Origin: Aestuariibacter sp. A3R04
Lineage (GTDB): Bacteria > Pseudomonadota > Gammaproteobacteria > Enterobacterales > Alteromonadaceae
NCBI RefSeq assembly: GCF_018860805.1
Contig: NZ_JAHKQR010000011.1
Span: forward strand, 471,647 to 535,646
Length of the DNA stretch: 64,000 nt
Reading direction: 5' to 3'
Below are positions 18,959-28,215 of this stretch, piece by piece (the stretch's first letter is position 1; every line of letters begins with the position of its first letter). Below the pieces are notes generated by a model, which was given only the letters and a program-made list of their open reading frames with translations, made no database searches and had not been told where the DNA came from. A program made the translations under genes and the position numbers.

Positions 18959-19282
18959 CTAACCGCCGGCAAGTTTTACGTTGTAATTCTTTTGCACTAA
19001 CAGGGTTTTCAGTTTTTCCCTGTCGTCGGTTTGCACTTCGATCGTGCCGCTTTTCACAGCGCCGCCGCAGCCGCATTTCTTTTTCAATTCAGTGCACAGT
19101 GTCTTAAGTGCTTTTTCATCCAGGTTTAGCCCGTGGATCACGGAAACGCCTTTTCCTTTCCTTCCTTTTGTTTCGCGATGGATCCTCACAATTCCATCTT
19201 TCGACACTGAGCGGGTTTCAGAGGTGGTTTCATTTTTTATCCGGCCACTCTCTGTACTGTAGACCAAATTTGAATCTTGCAT
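18959..19282 (-). CDS. yciH: SUI1/eIF1-like translation factor YciH
   Basis: A 107-residue YciH protein. The eIF1 fold lies at about residues 35-107 with the motifs RKGKGVSVIHGL and LKKKCGCGGAVKSGTIEVQTDDREKL, which match the SUI1 signature. In bacteria it is associated with initiation fidelity, though its physiological role is unsettled. It is upstream of, and same-strand with, the two-receiver protein. Confidence 0.95.
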   Translation of the reverse strand: MQDSNLVYSTESGRIKNETTSETRSVSKDGIVRIHRETKGRKGKGVSVIHGLNLDEKALKTLCTELKKKCGCGGAVKSGTIEVQTDDREKLKTLLVQKNYNVKLAGG

Positions 19283-19497
19283 AAGTTATCATTTTCCGCG
19301 TTGCTTATAGTAATCGACACCTATGGGAACCGAGTGGTAACAGTTGCACCCGCAATTCCGCGTTCATAACGGTGTTAATAATAGGGAAATACATTAAAAA
19401 ACCCAATTGAAATCTGAAAATTACCCACTTACTCTATTGAGAAAGAACGGATTCAGACTACGCTTAATACAACAACTGAGAAAATAAGGAACACACC

Positions 19498-19803
19498 ATG
19501 ACCATTACTGCTGCATTATCGGAAAACAGAAACACTCTGGTCATTCAGGTGGATGACAAGTTTGATTTTGGTAAAGTTCAGTCTTTCAGAGAGGCATACG
19601 ACAAGCTGCCCGACACGGTAAAAGTCATTGAAGTGGATCTCAGTCAGACCGAATACATGGATAGCTCTGCGTTGGGTATGTTACTCAATATGCAAAAATC
19701 GTTGAGCGACAGAAAGATAGAGTACAAAATCACTCATTGTCGGGCTCAGGTTAGCCGAATTCTCAAAATATCACGGTTTGACAAAAAATTTGTCATCGCC
19801 TGA
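19498..19803 (+). CDS. STAS-domain anti-sigma-factor antagonist
   Basis: A 101-residue single STAS domain. The phosphorylatable Ser is in the motif YMDSSALGMLLNM, where SpoIIAA/RsbV proteins are modified by a partner kinase. The next gene, 22 bp downstream, encodes both a PP2C phosphatase and an RsbW-type kinase domain, so this is its likely substrate. The pair resembles HsbA/HsbR of Pseudomonas and CrsA/CrsR of Shewanella. Confidence 0.93.
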   Translation: MTITAALSENRNTLVIQVDDKFDFGKVQSFREAYDKLPDTVKVIEVDLSQTEYMDSSALGMLLNMQKSLSDRKIEYKITHCRAQVSRILKISRFDKKFVIA

Positions 19804-19825
19804 TCTGAGCGGTTCGCCTTTTATT

Positions 19826-21475
19826 ATGAGAATATTAATTGTCGACGATGAATCCCTCAATCGGTTTCTGTTAATACACATGCTCGAAGAAGAGGGCTAC
19901 CTCGACTGCTTCGAAGCCAGAAATGGCGACGAAGCTCTGGCATTGGCGGAACAAATTAAACCGGACTTGATTTTGTTAGATGTCATTATGCCGGGGTTAT
20001 CCGGGTTTGATGTTGCGCCGAAATTAAAGGCCATGAATGCAAACCTCTATTTGCCTATTATTTTTATTACCTCGTTGGACGATAAAGAAAGTCTGGTGAA
20101 GTGTCTTGAGGTGGGCGGTGACGACTTTGTTTCCAAGCCGTTTGACAGAGTTATTCTTTCGGCAAAAATTCGCGCTCACAGTCGTATTCGTCAGCTGAGC
20201 AGCCAAATTGAAAAGCAAAACCAGAGTTTGCTATATCACAGTCGACTCGTCGAACGGGAACACGCCATTGTTGAACATATTTTCAATAATGCCATTGTCA
20301 ACCAACCAGAGGTACTCGCGTTTTTCGATACCATCATTTCTCCAGCGGCAGTATTTAACGGTGATGTGTTTTTGTGTGAAGCGAGTCCAGCAGGAGGTGC
20401 CTATTTTCTCGTGGGCGATTTCACTGGTCATGGCCTGGCTTCGGCTATTGGTGTGTTACCCGTAAGTCGCGCTTTTCAGGCCATGGTAAAAAAAGGTCTG
20501 GCGGTGAGTGAAATGGCTGTAACAATCAATGAAACATTGCTCTCTCTTCTCCCATCCGACATGTTTTTTGCTGCGTGTATCGTCGAAGTCGATATCTCCG
20601 GCACCCGTTTTACTATTTGGAATGGAGGCATGCCCCAGGTCATGCTCAAAAGTGTCCGCGGCTGCCGACTGCGTTACTTTCCATCGCGTCATATGGCACT
20701 GGGAATTCTTACTGATAGTGAATTTGATGCAGATTGTGACGTGATTGAAGCAGAACCGGGTGATCAGTTGCTGTTCTACACCGACGGTCTTATGGAAGTG
20801 ATGAATGAATCGGGGGAGATGGCGGACGAACATGGCGTTATCGACTGGTTTACCCAGGATGACGTTTCCACCGCACTGGGAATGTATAACTGTGCAAAGC
20901 AATTTCGGGGGGGCGCAGAACAAGCTGATGACATGACTATTGTCGTGTTTAATTGTCAATCGCTGGAATCGCTTAAACACCGGTTTTCCATAAATGATCT
21001 TCCCTATACCATCAGTTTATCGCTGAAAGGCGCCGAGCTTCGCAATCCACGCATCATAGATTCTCTGATGGAGATGCTCAATTCCCAACCCGGCGTTGCC
21101 TTAGTGCGTTCGGACTTGTATACCATTTTTTCTGAAATATTTAATAATGCGTTAGAGCACGGCGTGTTGCATCTTGATTCATCCACAAAAAATACGCCTG
21201 AGGGCTTTATTCGCTACTATGAAGAAAGGGAGCGACGGCTTAATGCCCTCGAAGACGGACAAATTCGCTTCGATTTACAGTTTTTACCCACCGAGAGTGC
21301 TTTGTTAGTGTCTGTGAAAGACAGTGGAAGCGGGTTCGCGCTCAATTCACCTGAAATTCGTGACCTCTCAAACAGTTTTGGCCGGGGCATTCCTATATTA
21401 AGGGAGTTGTGTGATAAGGTTGAATATACCGAGCGGGGAACCAGGGTCACAGTAAGGATTTCTATGGTTCGCTAA
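19826..21475 (+). CDS. Partner-switching regulator: receiver, PP2C phosphatase and HATPase kinase
   Basis: A 549-residue three-domain protein. The receiver (about 1-120) has acceptor Asp in LILLDVIMPG and Lys in SKPFD. A short coiled segment leads to a SpoIIE-type PP2C phosphatase (about 170-375, motifs VGDFTGHGLASA and ADDMTIVVF). A GHKL kinase domain (about 410-545) has an N-box FNNALEHGV and the glycine motif GRGIPILREL. It should both phosphorylate and dephosphorylate the STAS protein next door, under control of the receiver. The start is the ATG at 19826. The longer frame from 19778 overlaps the STAS gene. Confidence 0.92.
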   Translation: MRILIVDDESLNRFLLIHMLEEEGYLDCFEARNGDEALALAEQIKPDLILLDVIMPGLSGFDVAPKLKAMNANLYLPIIFITSLDDKESLVKCLEVGGDDFVSKPFDRVILSAKIRAHSRIRQLSSQIEKQNQSLLYHSRLVEREHAIVEHIFNNAIVNQPEVLAFFDTIISPAAVFNGDVFLCEASPAGGAYFLVGDFTGHGLASAIGVLPVSRAFQAMVKKGLAVSEMAVTINETLLSLLPSDMFFAACIVEVDISGTRFTIWNGGMPQVMLKSVRGCRLRYFPSRHMALGILTDSEFDADCDVIEAEPGDQLLFYTDGLMEVMNESGEMADEHGVIDWFTQDDVSTALGMYNCAKQFRGGAEQADDMTIVVFNCQSLESLKHRFSINDLPYTISLSLKGAELRNPRIIDSLMEMLNSQPGVALVRSDLYTIFSEIFNNALEHGVLHLDSSTKNTPEGFIRYYEERERRLNALEDGQIRFDLQFLPTESALLVSVKDSGSGFALNSPEIRDLSNSFGRGIPILRELCDKVEYTERGTRVTVRISMVR

Positions 21476-21658
21476 ACATGACAGCGGTGTACTTGTCACT
21501 CTTCTTTTATTTTCTCGCATTTGTCCCATTGCCAGGAACAAAATTCCGCAGTGCTGCATCAATTGTATGGAATTAAGGTACTGAAAACAGGTACTGCGTT
21601 GCACGAGTTTGTGCTGCGGTCGAACTGTGAAATACGACACTGAGCTCCAGGAGGCCAT

Positions 21659-22093
21659 ATGTTGAAAGCCGTTTTTGAATTGTTCCGACAGGAAAAAAGT
21701 GGGGAATCCAATCCTCACACCGTTGAATTGGCAACCGCAGCACTGCTAAGTGAAATTATTCGGGCAGACAACAACACTGACCAACGTGAATTGGAAGCGT
21801 ATAAATCACTGTTAGCTTCTCACTTTTCTCTTTCGGATAACGCGTTATCTGTGCTGGTGAAAGCAGGACAGGATACTGCAGAAGACGCTGTCGATTTGGC
21901 ACAGTTCACTCAAGCCATTAATCAACAGTGTAATAATGAAGAAAAGCAAGCTATTCTAAAAGGATTATGGGAAGTTGCTTACGCGGATAAACAAATCGCT
22001 CCTTTAGAAGAGCATATTATTCGGCGTATCGCAGATTTATTGTACTTGTCTCACAGTCAGTTTATAAAAGCCAAGTTATCGGTAACACAGTAG
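21659..22093 (+). CDS. TerB-like protein
   Basis: A 144-residue all-helical protein with a TerB/DjlA-type domain. Acidic pairs in IIRADNNTDQREL and in the second half, YADKQIAPLEEHIIRRIADLL, are typical of the TerB fold and may bind metal. A GGAGG site precedes the ATG. Cytoplasmic, no catalytic motif, function unknown. It lies between the partner-switch gene and a GGDEF-EAL gene on the same strand. Tellurite resistance should not be assumed, since no other ter genes are present. Confidence 0.85.
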   Translation: MLKAVFELFRQEKSGESNPHTVELATAALLSEIIRADNNTDQRELEAYKSLLASHFSLSDNALSVLVKAGQDTAEDAVDLAQFTQAINQQCNNEEKQAILKGLWEVAYADKQIAPLEEHIIRRIADLLYLSHSQFIKAKLSVTQ

Positions 22094-22128
22094 TGGTCTG
22101 CACAACATAAACCTGGAAACGTGCTGTA

Positions 22129-24219
22129 TTGGAAGGAATGGAAGCGTTGTTTAAGTCAATGAAGTGGCCTTTGGCATTGGTCGTGGCTGGCGCCATCGCG
22201 ATTTCGGTCTGTATTTTGTTTTTCTTGTCGCTTAAAGAGCACGAGTCACAAGTGACAGCGTTGCAACGAGACTATACTTTTGGTCTGGCTGCAATGGTAG
22301 CGGAAGATCTCAGTGATGAAATGCGCGCCTTACCCCTTTCCGTTGACGCTATAAAAGCCGAATTAAATACCCTCTCATCACAATCCAACGTGATCGCAAT
22401 CCACATTTTCGACGCCGATAGGCAACTGGTTACTTATGCTTACTTCAATGATGACAAGGCCGTCGGCAGTGAAGCAATTGCCGCGTTACCCGTGTTTGGA
22501 CAGGGGGCTCATGTATGGGAAAAACGGCTTGTCGCCGTAAAAAAAATTGACTATGAGGGCCGGGTACTTGGCAATGTCGTTATTACCTCTCAATTGGCTG
22601 ACTTTATTGCTGAAAACCGCACTGCATTAATAAACCGAACGCTGCCGTATGTCTTTCTTATCGTTTGTGTGTTTGTGCTATTTGCAGTGTGGATGATGGG
22701 ACGATATTTGAAACCATTACAGGCCCTTAGCCGGTTTACCGAGTCTATTTCTCAAAGCAAAAACTATACAGCAAGGTTTGAGCATACTGCCCACTACGAA
22801 GTCGCCCGGTTGGGCAAGAGTATTAATAGCTTTATCGATACCATTGAGGTGGAACTCACTATCAACCAGGAACAAAACGACACTTTGGTTGAACAGCAGC
22901 AAACCATGATGCGCCTGGCAAATTACGACAGTTTAACCGGCTTGCCAAACCGCCAGTTTGTGGTTGACAACTTGCGTCTGGAGTTAGCAAGGGTGCGGCG
23001 GAGCAAGGGTGATCTTGCCCTCATCTTTTTTGATTTAGACGGGTTTAAGGGGATTAATGATTCGCTGGGGCATGAAACCGGCGACCTCATTCTCATTGAA
23101 GTGGCAGATCGGGTGAATAATTTGCTGTGCGAAGGGGATCTCGTTGCCCGCCTTGGCGGTGACGAGTTTATTATTGTTCCCGACCGAGAAGTGGCCGATG
23201 TGGCATTGCACAACTTGGCACAAAACCTCATTGACGCGTTTACCGAGCCCTTTTTTTTGCGCGGTATGGCCCTAACCGTTGGCGTTAGCGTGGGTATCGC
23301 TAAAGCCAGCGATGCAAATTTTGAACTGAGTCAGTTAATGAGTAATGCCGATCTTGCTATGTACCGTTCAAAGGCCAGGGGGCGGGGTACATATACCTTG
23401 TTTACCATGGATATGGTGGAATCCCATAAACGCAAAATGTCTATTGCGAACAGCATTGACAATGCCGTGCAACACGATGAACTCTTGGTGTATTACCAGC
23501 CTAAAATTGACATGCAGGGGGATATCGTCGGGTTGGAAGCGTTGATCCGATGGCGACACCCTGAATTTGGTTTGATTATGCCCGGCGAGTTTATTCCCAT
23601 TGCCGAACAAGGAGGAAAAGTCTCCGCCATCACTTATTGGATGATGGAAAGGGTGTGCATGGAACTGCCCGATTTACAAATGTTGCTGCCGAGTCCGTTT
23701 AGAGTGGCTATCAACTTATCAGGTCACGATTTGCGCCATACTAATCTGTTTGACGACATTCATGCCCTGTTTGAACGTTATCAGGTCGACCCACAATATT
23801 TCGAGTTTGAAGTGACAGAATCGGCTTATTTGGAAAATTTCGCCAATGCAGACAGGTTCTTTAAACGCTTGAGTAATTTGGGATGCACTGTTGCATTAGA
23901 TGACTTTGGGACCGGATATTCGTCTCTCAGTTATTTGACCCGCATTACGATTGACACGTTGAAAATTGACCGCCAATTTATACGGGATATGGACAGTTCA
24001 AATCGTTGCCGGCTGGTTACCAGTGCCATTATTGATTTAGCAAACCGTTTGTCTCTTACGGTATGTGCTGAAGGTATTGAGCATGCAAGTCAATGGCAGT
24101 ATCTGGCAAAACACGGCTGCGATCACATGCAAGGTTTTCTCTTTAGTCGGCCTGTACCTCTGGGTGAGATGCTGAACCTGCCAGACAATTTTAGTCACTT
24201 GATTTCTCATCGTAAGTAG
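22129..24219 (+). CDS. Membrane GGDEF-EAL cyclic-di-GMP enzyme
   Basis: About 696 residues. Two membrane helices (about 15-35 and 172-192) enclose a periplasmic sensor, and a HAMP linker follows. The GGDEF domain (about 260-425) has an intact active site (ARLGGDEFII). The EAL domain (about 435-690) keeps GLEALIRW and DDFGTGYSSLSYL, so both synthesis and breakdown of cyclic-di-GMP are possible. The start is uncertain. TTG at 22129 has GGAAA at a good distance, while ATG codons at 22138 and 22159 lack well-spaced sites. Confidence 0.92.
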   Translation: MEGMEALFKSMKWPLALVVAGAIAISVCILFFLSLKEHESQVTALQRDYTFGLAAMVAEDLSDEMRALPLSVDAIKAELNTLSSQSNVIAIHIFDADRQLVTYAYFNDDKAVGSEAIAALPVFGQGAHVWEKRLVAVKKIDYEGRVLGNVVITSQLADFIAENRTALINRTLPYVFLIVCVFVLFAVWMMGRYLKPLQALSRFTESISQSKNYTARFEHTAHYEVARLGKSINSFIDTIEVELTINQEQNDTLVEQQQTMMRLANYDSLTGLPNRQFVVDNLRLELARVRRSKGDLALIFFDLDGFKGINDSLGHETGDLILIEVADRVNNLLCEGDLVARLGGDEFIIVPDREVADVALHNLAQNLIDAFTEPFFLRGMALTVGVSVGIAKASDANFELSQLMSNADLAMYRSKARGRGTYTLFTMDMVESHKRKMSIANSIDNAVQHDELLVYYQPKIDMQGDIVGLEALIRWRHPEFGLIMPGEFIPIAEQGGKVSAITYWMMERVCMELPDLQMLLPSPFRVAINLSGHDLRHTNLFDDIHALFERYQVDPQYFEFEVTESAYLENFANADRFFKRLSNLGCTVALDDFGTGYSSLSYLTRITIDTLKIDRQFIRDMDSSNRCRLVTSAIIDLANRLSLTVCAEGIEHASQWQYLAKHGCDHMQGFLFSRPVPLGEMLNLPDNFSHLISHRK

Positions 24220-24247
24220 GCGGTGCTCGTGACGAGTGCCTACTGTG

Positions 24248-24265
24248 TGTCACTATTATGCAACA
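24248..24265. promoter_or_regulatory. Possible GlrR/QseF binding site
   Basis: TGTC-N10-AACA matches 7 of 8 positions of the GlrR motif TGTC-N10-GACA. It lies about 63 bp upstream of the sigma-54 -24 element, a normal enhancer distance. Confidence 0.4.
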
Positions 24266-24328
24266 CATCAGCCCGTAATCTCTCCGTAATTAAGATTAAA
24301 ATATTGTTTTTAAATGGTTATTTCATGT

Positions 24329-24345
24329 TGGCACTTTCTGTGCTT
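24329..24345 (+). promoter_or_regulatory. sigma-54 promoter of the EF-hand/qseEGF operon
   Basis: TGGCAC and TGC lie at exact -24/-12 spacing (GG at 24330-24331, GC at 24342-24343), close to the consensus TGGCACG-N4-TTGCA. It is about 90 bp before the EF-hand gene. The last gene of the operon encodes a sigma-54 activator, consistent with autoregulation. Confidence 0.7.
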
Positions 24346-24436
24346 TTCAGTCAGTGACTACGCTTAACGTGTGTCGCGAATGATTGTTCAGGCTGGCGCA
24401 AGCCTGCGCCGTGTTCGCGCCCGGACACAGGAGAAC

Positions 24437-24724
24437 ATGATGAATCGCTTTGAAAAATTTTTTCTCGCTTTGCTTACACTGATAACCATCCAAACCCTTT
24501 TGATTGCCCAATCCCAGGCTAGTACTACTGAAAGCCCCTCAGACAAAGAACTAATGGCACAGTTTGACGATGATCAGGACGGCTTTATTTCGCTGAAAGA
24601 AGCTGTTGCTGACGCGCGTTTGCTCAGACTTTTTAGCCGCATTGATGACAATGCTGATGGCTTGCTCAGCGCTCAGGAATTAATGAAAAGCGATTATGTT
24701 GAAATCATCACCATGTCTCGCTAG
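24437..24724 (+). CDS. Small exported EF-hand protein
   Basis: About 95 residues from the ATG at 24437, which has AGGAG just upstream. A signal peptide (about residues 1-28, ending SQA-S) is followed by two canonical calcium-binding loops, DDDQDGFISLKE and DDNADGLLSAQE, so it is probably a periplasmic Ca2+-binding protein. It lies only 30 bp before the next open frame and directly behind a sigma-54 promoter, which makes it the first gene of the qseEGF operon here. The role in signalling is an inference from position only. Confidence 0.85.
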   Translation: MMNRFEKFFLALLTLITIQTLLIAQSQASTTESPSDKELMAQFDDDQDGFISLKEAVADARLLRLFSRIDDNADGLLSAQELMKSDYVEIITMSR

Positions 24725-24754
24725 TCACCGTGGAAAGCGCCCTTTTCACCGACG

Positions 24755-26242
24755 GTGCAGTGCCACTGGTGTCGTTATCTGTTGCTACAACCATGGGGGT
24801 GTGCGATCCTGAAAAGCCGGACTTCAATTAGTGACAGAATTTTGCGAGTAGGCTCTCTCAGACAACTGACGTTAGGCAGTTTTTTCCTGGCTCTTGTTCC
24901 CCTTATTGCCTTGCTTTGGCAGAGTCAGAGCGATTTGGCGATGGTGGGTAAAATGACGTCAGAAGAAACCCACTATGTGGTTTCTGTGGTCGGTCAGTTG
25001 CAGGCTCTGGACGGAGCAGCAACGGATCTTGAAAGAACCGTTCGTCAGTTCGCTATCATTCAGAATGCCACAGTGGCAGACCTGACCGACAATGCAATTT
25101 TTCAGTTTGCCAGTGCGAAATCCAAGCTTTGCGAGGCGTTAGCACAAAGCGAATACTGTCAGACGCTGGACAAGCAAATTGAGCAACTGCGAAACTTTCG
25201 CACTATTAGAGATAAGCTTCTGTTAAATGCTTATTTAGCGTCGTTGAGCACAGCCATGCAAGGCGTGCGTTCCGATGTAGATAAAGCTATCCAGGCTCGT
25301 TTGACTCAACAGCAGGAAAATATGTCCAGCATGCAGGCAAAACAGGCATGGTCTACGGCCTTACTGGTTTCGGTGTCCCTGCTGCTTATTTTGCTAGCCA
25401 GCCAGCTAATTGTTAACCCGGTGCGCAAGCTTAAGCAAATTATACAAATTTTAGCTCACCAGCGAGGTAATCTGCCGCCACTGTCCACCAGAGCACCTCA
25501 TGAACTCATCGGCGTTGAAAAAGATCTGCACTGGCTTGCAGAGCGTTTACAGCAGCTTGAACATATTCGCACCGCACTGCTGCGCCACGCGGCCCATGAG
25601 CTGAAAACGCCGTTGGCGAGTATTAAAGAAGGGTGTAGTTTGCTCTCTGATAATGTCGTGGGGCCGTTGAATCCCCAGCAAGCGGAAGTCCTTACACTGC
25701 TGTCGTCGAGTACGCAACGGCTCAATACCTTGGTTGAAAAGCTCCTCGACTACAACTTATTGTTACAGCAAGCCCAGCCGAAGTTTACCAAGTGTAACCC
25801 GAAAGACTTAGTACGCGATTGTATCGAAGATTACGCCCTGGCATTGCAGGACCGGGAAGTCTCTGTTTCTGTGTCCGTGGCAAATGTCGTTGTAGATGAA
25901 GAATTGTATCGCCGAATATTGGATAATCTGGTATCAAATGCAGTCGCGCATGGTGCAATAGGCCGACCAATTTCGGTAAATATCTACAAAGAGGGCGATG
26001 ATGCCATTCTCGATGTGGCGAACAGAGGTAAAAAAATTCCAGCCGAAAAAGTAAGTAAATTATTTGAACCATTCACCCGCGGCGATGACCCGAGAAACGA
26101 CAATGTCATTGGCACAGGATTAGGGTTGTCAATTGTGTCTGACTGCGCACGCTTGATGCACGGTGATGTACAAGTGGTGGATGTGGATAATGCGGATGTG
26201 TGTTTCAGGGTAAGGATACCGCAAGAGGAAAATAACGAATGA
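24755..26242 (+). CDS. qseE: Sensor histidine kinase QseE/GlrK
   Basis: A two-component kinase of up to 495 residues. SLRQLTLGSFFLALVPLIALL aligns with the first helix of E. coli GlrK. A periplasmic helical sensor follows, then a second helix (about 205-225), HAMP, the phospho-acceptor His in LLRHAAHELKTPLAS, N-box DNLVSNAV and G-box GTGLGLSIV. The true start is uncertain. The frame opens with GTG at 24755, but similarity suggests it begins nearer 24842 (TTG). It overlaps the lipoprotein gene by 4 bp, and the trio qseE-qseG-qseF matches the conserved system. Confidence 0.92.
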   Translation: MQCHWCRYLLLQPWGCAILKSRTSISDRILRVGSLRQLTLGSFFLALVPLIALLWQSQSDLAMVGKMTSEETHYVVSVVGQLQALDGAATDLERTVRQFAIIQNATVADLTDNAIFQFASAKSKLCEALAQSEYCQTLDKQIEQLRNFRTIRDKLLLNAYLASLSTAMQGVRSDVDKAIQARLTQQQENMSSMQAKQAWSTALLVSVSLLLILLASQLIVNPVRKLKQIIQILAHQRGNLPPLSTRAPHELIGVEKDLHWLAERLQQLEHIRTALLRHAAHELKTPLASIKEGCSLLSDNVVGPLNPQQAEVLTLLSSSTQRLNTLVEKLLDYNLLLQQAQPKFTKCNPKDLVRDCIEDYALALQDREVSVSVSVANVVVDEELYRRILDNLVSNAVAHGAIGRPISVNIYKEGDDAILDVANRGKKIPAEKVSKLFEPFTRGDDPRNDNVIGTGLGLSIVSDCARLMHGDVQVVDVDNADVCFRVRIPQEENNE

Positions 26243-26832
26243 GAATAAGAATGTTGCTGCCGTTTGCATTGTTGCTGAGCGGTTGTGCAGCGATTGAGCG
26301 TGAAGATTCGGCACCGGTTGAGCCGGTGGAGACCAATACAGACACACCGGTTCTTGAGGAAGACGATTCCTTGTGTCTGGTTGAGCCAACCGTGGAGCGG
26401 TTTGAGAGTCAATGTGATTTATTTTATTGGGTAAACTTATGGGTACAGGCAGATAACACCCGCTGGCCTGAAAGACGAGATGCAATAGCGACATTAAGTG
26501 ATTCCACCGAAGATACGTTGAAGAAAATCATTTTATCTCTTCCCGTTGATACACCATACCAAAGCCGGTTGCGCGCGCAGCACTGGCTTACAGGGCTAGA
26601 AGCGAAGATTAACCCGGCAATGCTGAATGTGGTGAATTCCCTGGTTAAATCGCCCAACGGCGAGATGCTTGAGTTGGAGTCGGCCATGGTTATCCTAAAT
26701 CGCGTGAACACAGATAAAGAAAAACAGCTTTCCATGTTAGAAAAAGAGCTGGCGTTACAAACAAAAAAATTGGAAGAGTTGCTGAAAGTCGAAGCCACTC
26801 TCATGGATAAAAACAGGAGTACTCAGCGATGA
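26239..26832 (+). CDS. qseG: QseG-like lipoprotein
   Basis: A 197-residue lipoprotein with lipobox LLSGC (Cys16) followed by an acidic spacer. The body is helical, with a coiled coil near the C-terminus (EKQLSMLEKELALQTKKLEELLKVE). QseG in enterobacteria is an outer-membrane partner of the QseE kinase. Its place between kinase and regulator, with 4-bp ATGA overlaps on both sides, supports the assignment. Confidence 0.85.
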   Translation: MRIRMLLPFALLLSGCAAIEREDSAPVEPVETNTDTPVLEEDDSLCLVEPTVERFESQCDLFYWVNLWVQADNTRWPERRDAIATLSDSTEDTLKKIILSLPVDTPYQSRLRAQHWLTGLEAKINPAMLNVVNSLVKSPNGEMLELESAMVILNRVNTDKEKQLSMLEKELALQTKKLEELLKVEATLMDKNRSTQR

Positions 26833-28169
26833 GCGAATTATCAGTCAACAATGCCAGACTGTTGCTGGTCGATGATGATAAAAGCTTGCTTCGTCTGCTC
26901 ACCATTCGGTTGGAAGGCGAAGGGTATCAGGTTACGGCCGTAGAAGACGGCCAGGCGGCGCTAAAAAAAATACGCGGTGATGACTTTGATGTTGTGTTGT
27001 CAGATTTGAGAATGCCCGGGCTCGACGGGTTATCGCTGTTTGAAGAAATCATGGGGGTTCGCAAAGACATTCCCGTTATCCTCATGACCGCTCACGGAAC
27101 TATATCTGATGCGGTAGCCGCTACTCAGCGCGGCGTATTTGGCTTTTTGACGAAGCCCGTGGATCACGATGAATTGCGAATGTTGCTACAAAAAGCACTC
27201 AGCCAGTCATTAGCTGCCCAGCCTGAAGAGTGGTGCAAAGACATCATTACCCGGTCTCCGGAAATGCTCAATGTTATGGATCAGGCCTACCGCATAGCAC
27301 AACGGGAAGTCAGTGTGTTAATTAGCGGGGCAAGTGGTACAGGTAAAGAATTACTGGCCAACGCTATCCACCGCGCCAGTTCGCGGAAGAATATGCCATT
27401 TATCGCAATTAACTGTGGCGCACTACCTGAAAACCTGTTGGAGTCAGAACTCTTTGGTCATGCGAAAGGCGCGTTTACCGGTGCGGTACACGCGAATCCA
27501 GGGTTGTTTCGCGAAGCCGATGGCGGCACCTTGTTTCTCGATGAAATTGGCGATATGCCAATGACGTTACAAGTGAAGTTGCTGCGGGCGTTACAGGAGC
27601 GACAGATTCGCCCTGTGGGCAGTGCGAAACACGTGGATATTGACGTGCGGATCATTTCTGCTACCCATAAAGATTTACACAAAGAAATGGAAGAGGGCAG
27701 TTTCCGCGAAGACTTGTATTACCGGCTTAACGTGGTCAATTTGCAGCTTCCATCGCTTAAAGATCGAAGTGAAGACATTCCGCTGTTAGCCAGGGCGCTG
27801 CTGCAGCAAAGTGGTCACCGGCACGGAGTGAATGTAACCCAGTTTTCAGATGACGCAATGCAATCGCTGGTGAAGTCTGAGTGGCCGGGTAATGTCCGTC
27901 AACTGGTTAACGTGGTAGAGCAGTGTGTCGCACTAACTCAAACCCCGGTTATACCTTTGCATTTGGTGCAACAGGCATTGTCAGCCACCAGAGAAAGCTG
28001 GCCAACGCTGACAGAAGCAAGAGATGCCTTCGAGCAGAAATATCTGCACAAACTACTCAAAATGACCGATGGCAATGTAACCCGGGCAGCGGAGCTTGCT
28101 GGCCGAAACCGAACTGATATGCATAAACTTATGAAAAAGCACGAGCTTGATGCGGGTGATTTCAGGTAG
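26829..28169 (+). CDS. qseF: sigma-54-dependent response regulator QseF/GlrR
   Basis: A 446-residue NtrC-family activator. The receiver (about 10-125) has acceptor Asp in VVLSDLRMPGLDG. The AAA+ domain (about 140-370) has Walker A GASGTGKE and the sigma-54 contact loop GAFTGA. A C-terminal Fis-type helix-turn-helix reads NVTRAAELAGRNRTDMHKLM. In E. coli the orthologue activates the sRNA gene glmY. No glmY is seen here. The start overlaps qseG. Confidence 0.95.
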   Translation: MSELSVNNARLLLVDDDKSLLRLLTIRLEGEGYQVTAVEDGQAALKKIRGDDFDVVLSDLRMPGLDGLSLFEEIMGVRKDIPVILMTAHGTISDAVAATQRGVFGFLTKPVDHDELRMLLQKALSQSLAAQPEEWCKDIITRSPEMLNVMDQAYRIAQREVSVLISGASGTGKELLANAIHRASSRKNMPFIAINCGALPENLLESELFGHAKGAFTGAVHANPGLFREADGGTLFLDEIGDMPMTLQVKLLRALQERQIRPVGSAKHVDIDVRIISATHKDLHKEMEEGSFREDLYYRLNVVNLQLPSLKDRSEDIPLLARALLQQSGHRHGVNVTQFSDDAMQSLVKSEWPGNVRQLVNVVEQCVALTQTPVIPLHLVQQALSATRESWPTLTEARDAFEQKYLHKLLKMTDGNVTRAAELAGRNRTDMHKLMKKHELDAGDFR

Positions 28170-28215
28170 AGACTGTGCACCACGGATGCCGGCCTCTGTC
28201 AGGGCTGTACTTGGG

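Noticed and set aside
21659-22093. Tellurite resistance function for the TerB-like protein
   Set aside because: No other ter genes are in the window, and a lone TerB domain is not evidence of resistance.
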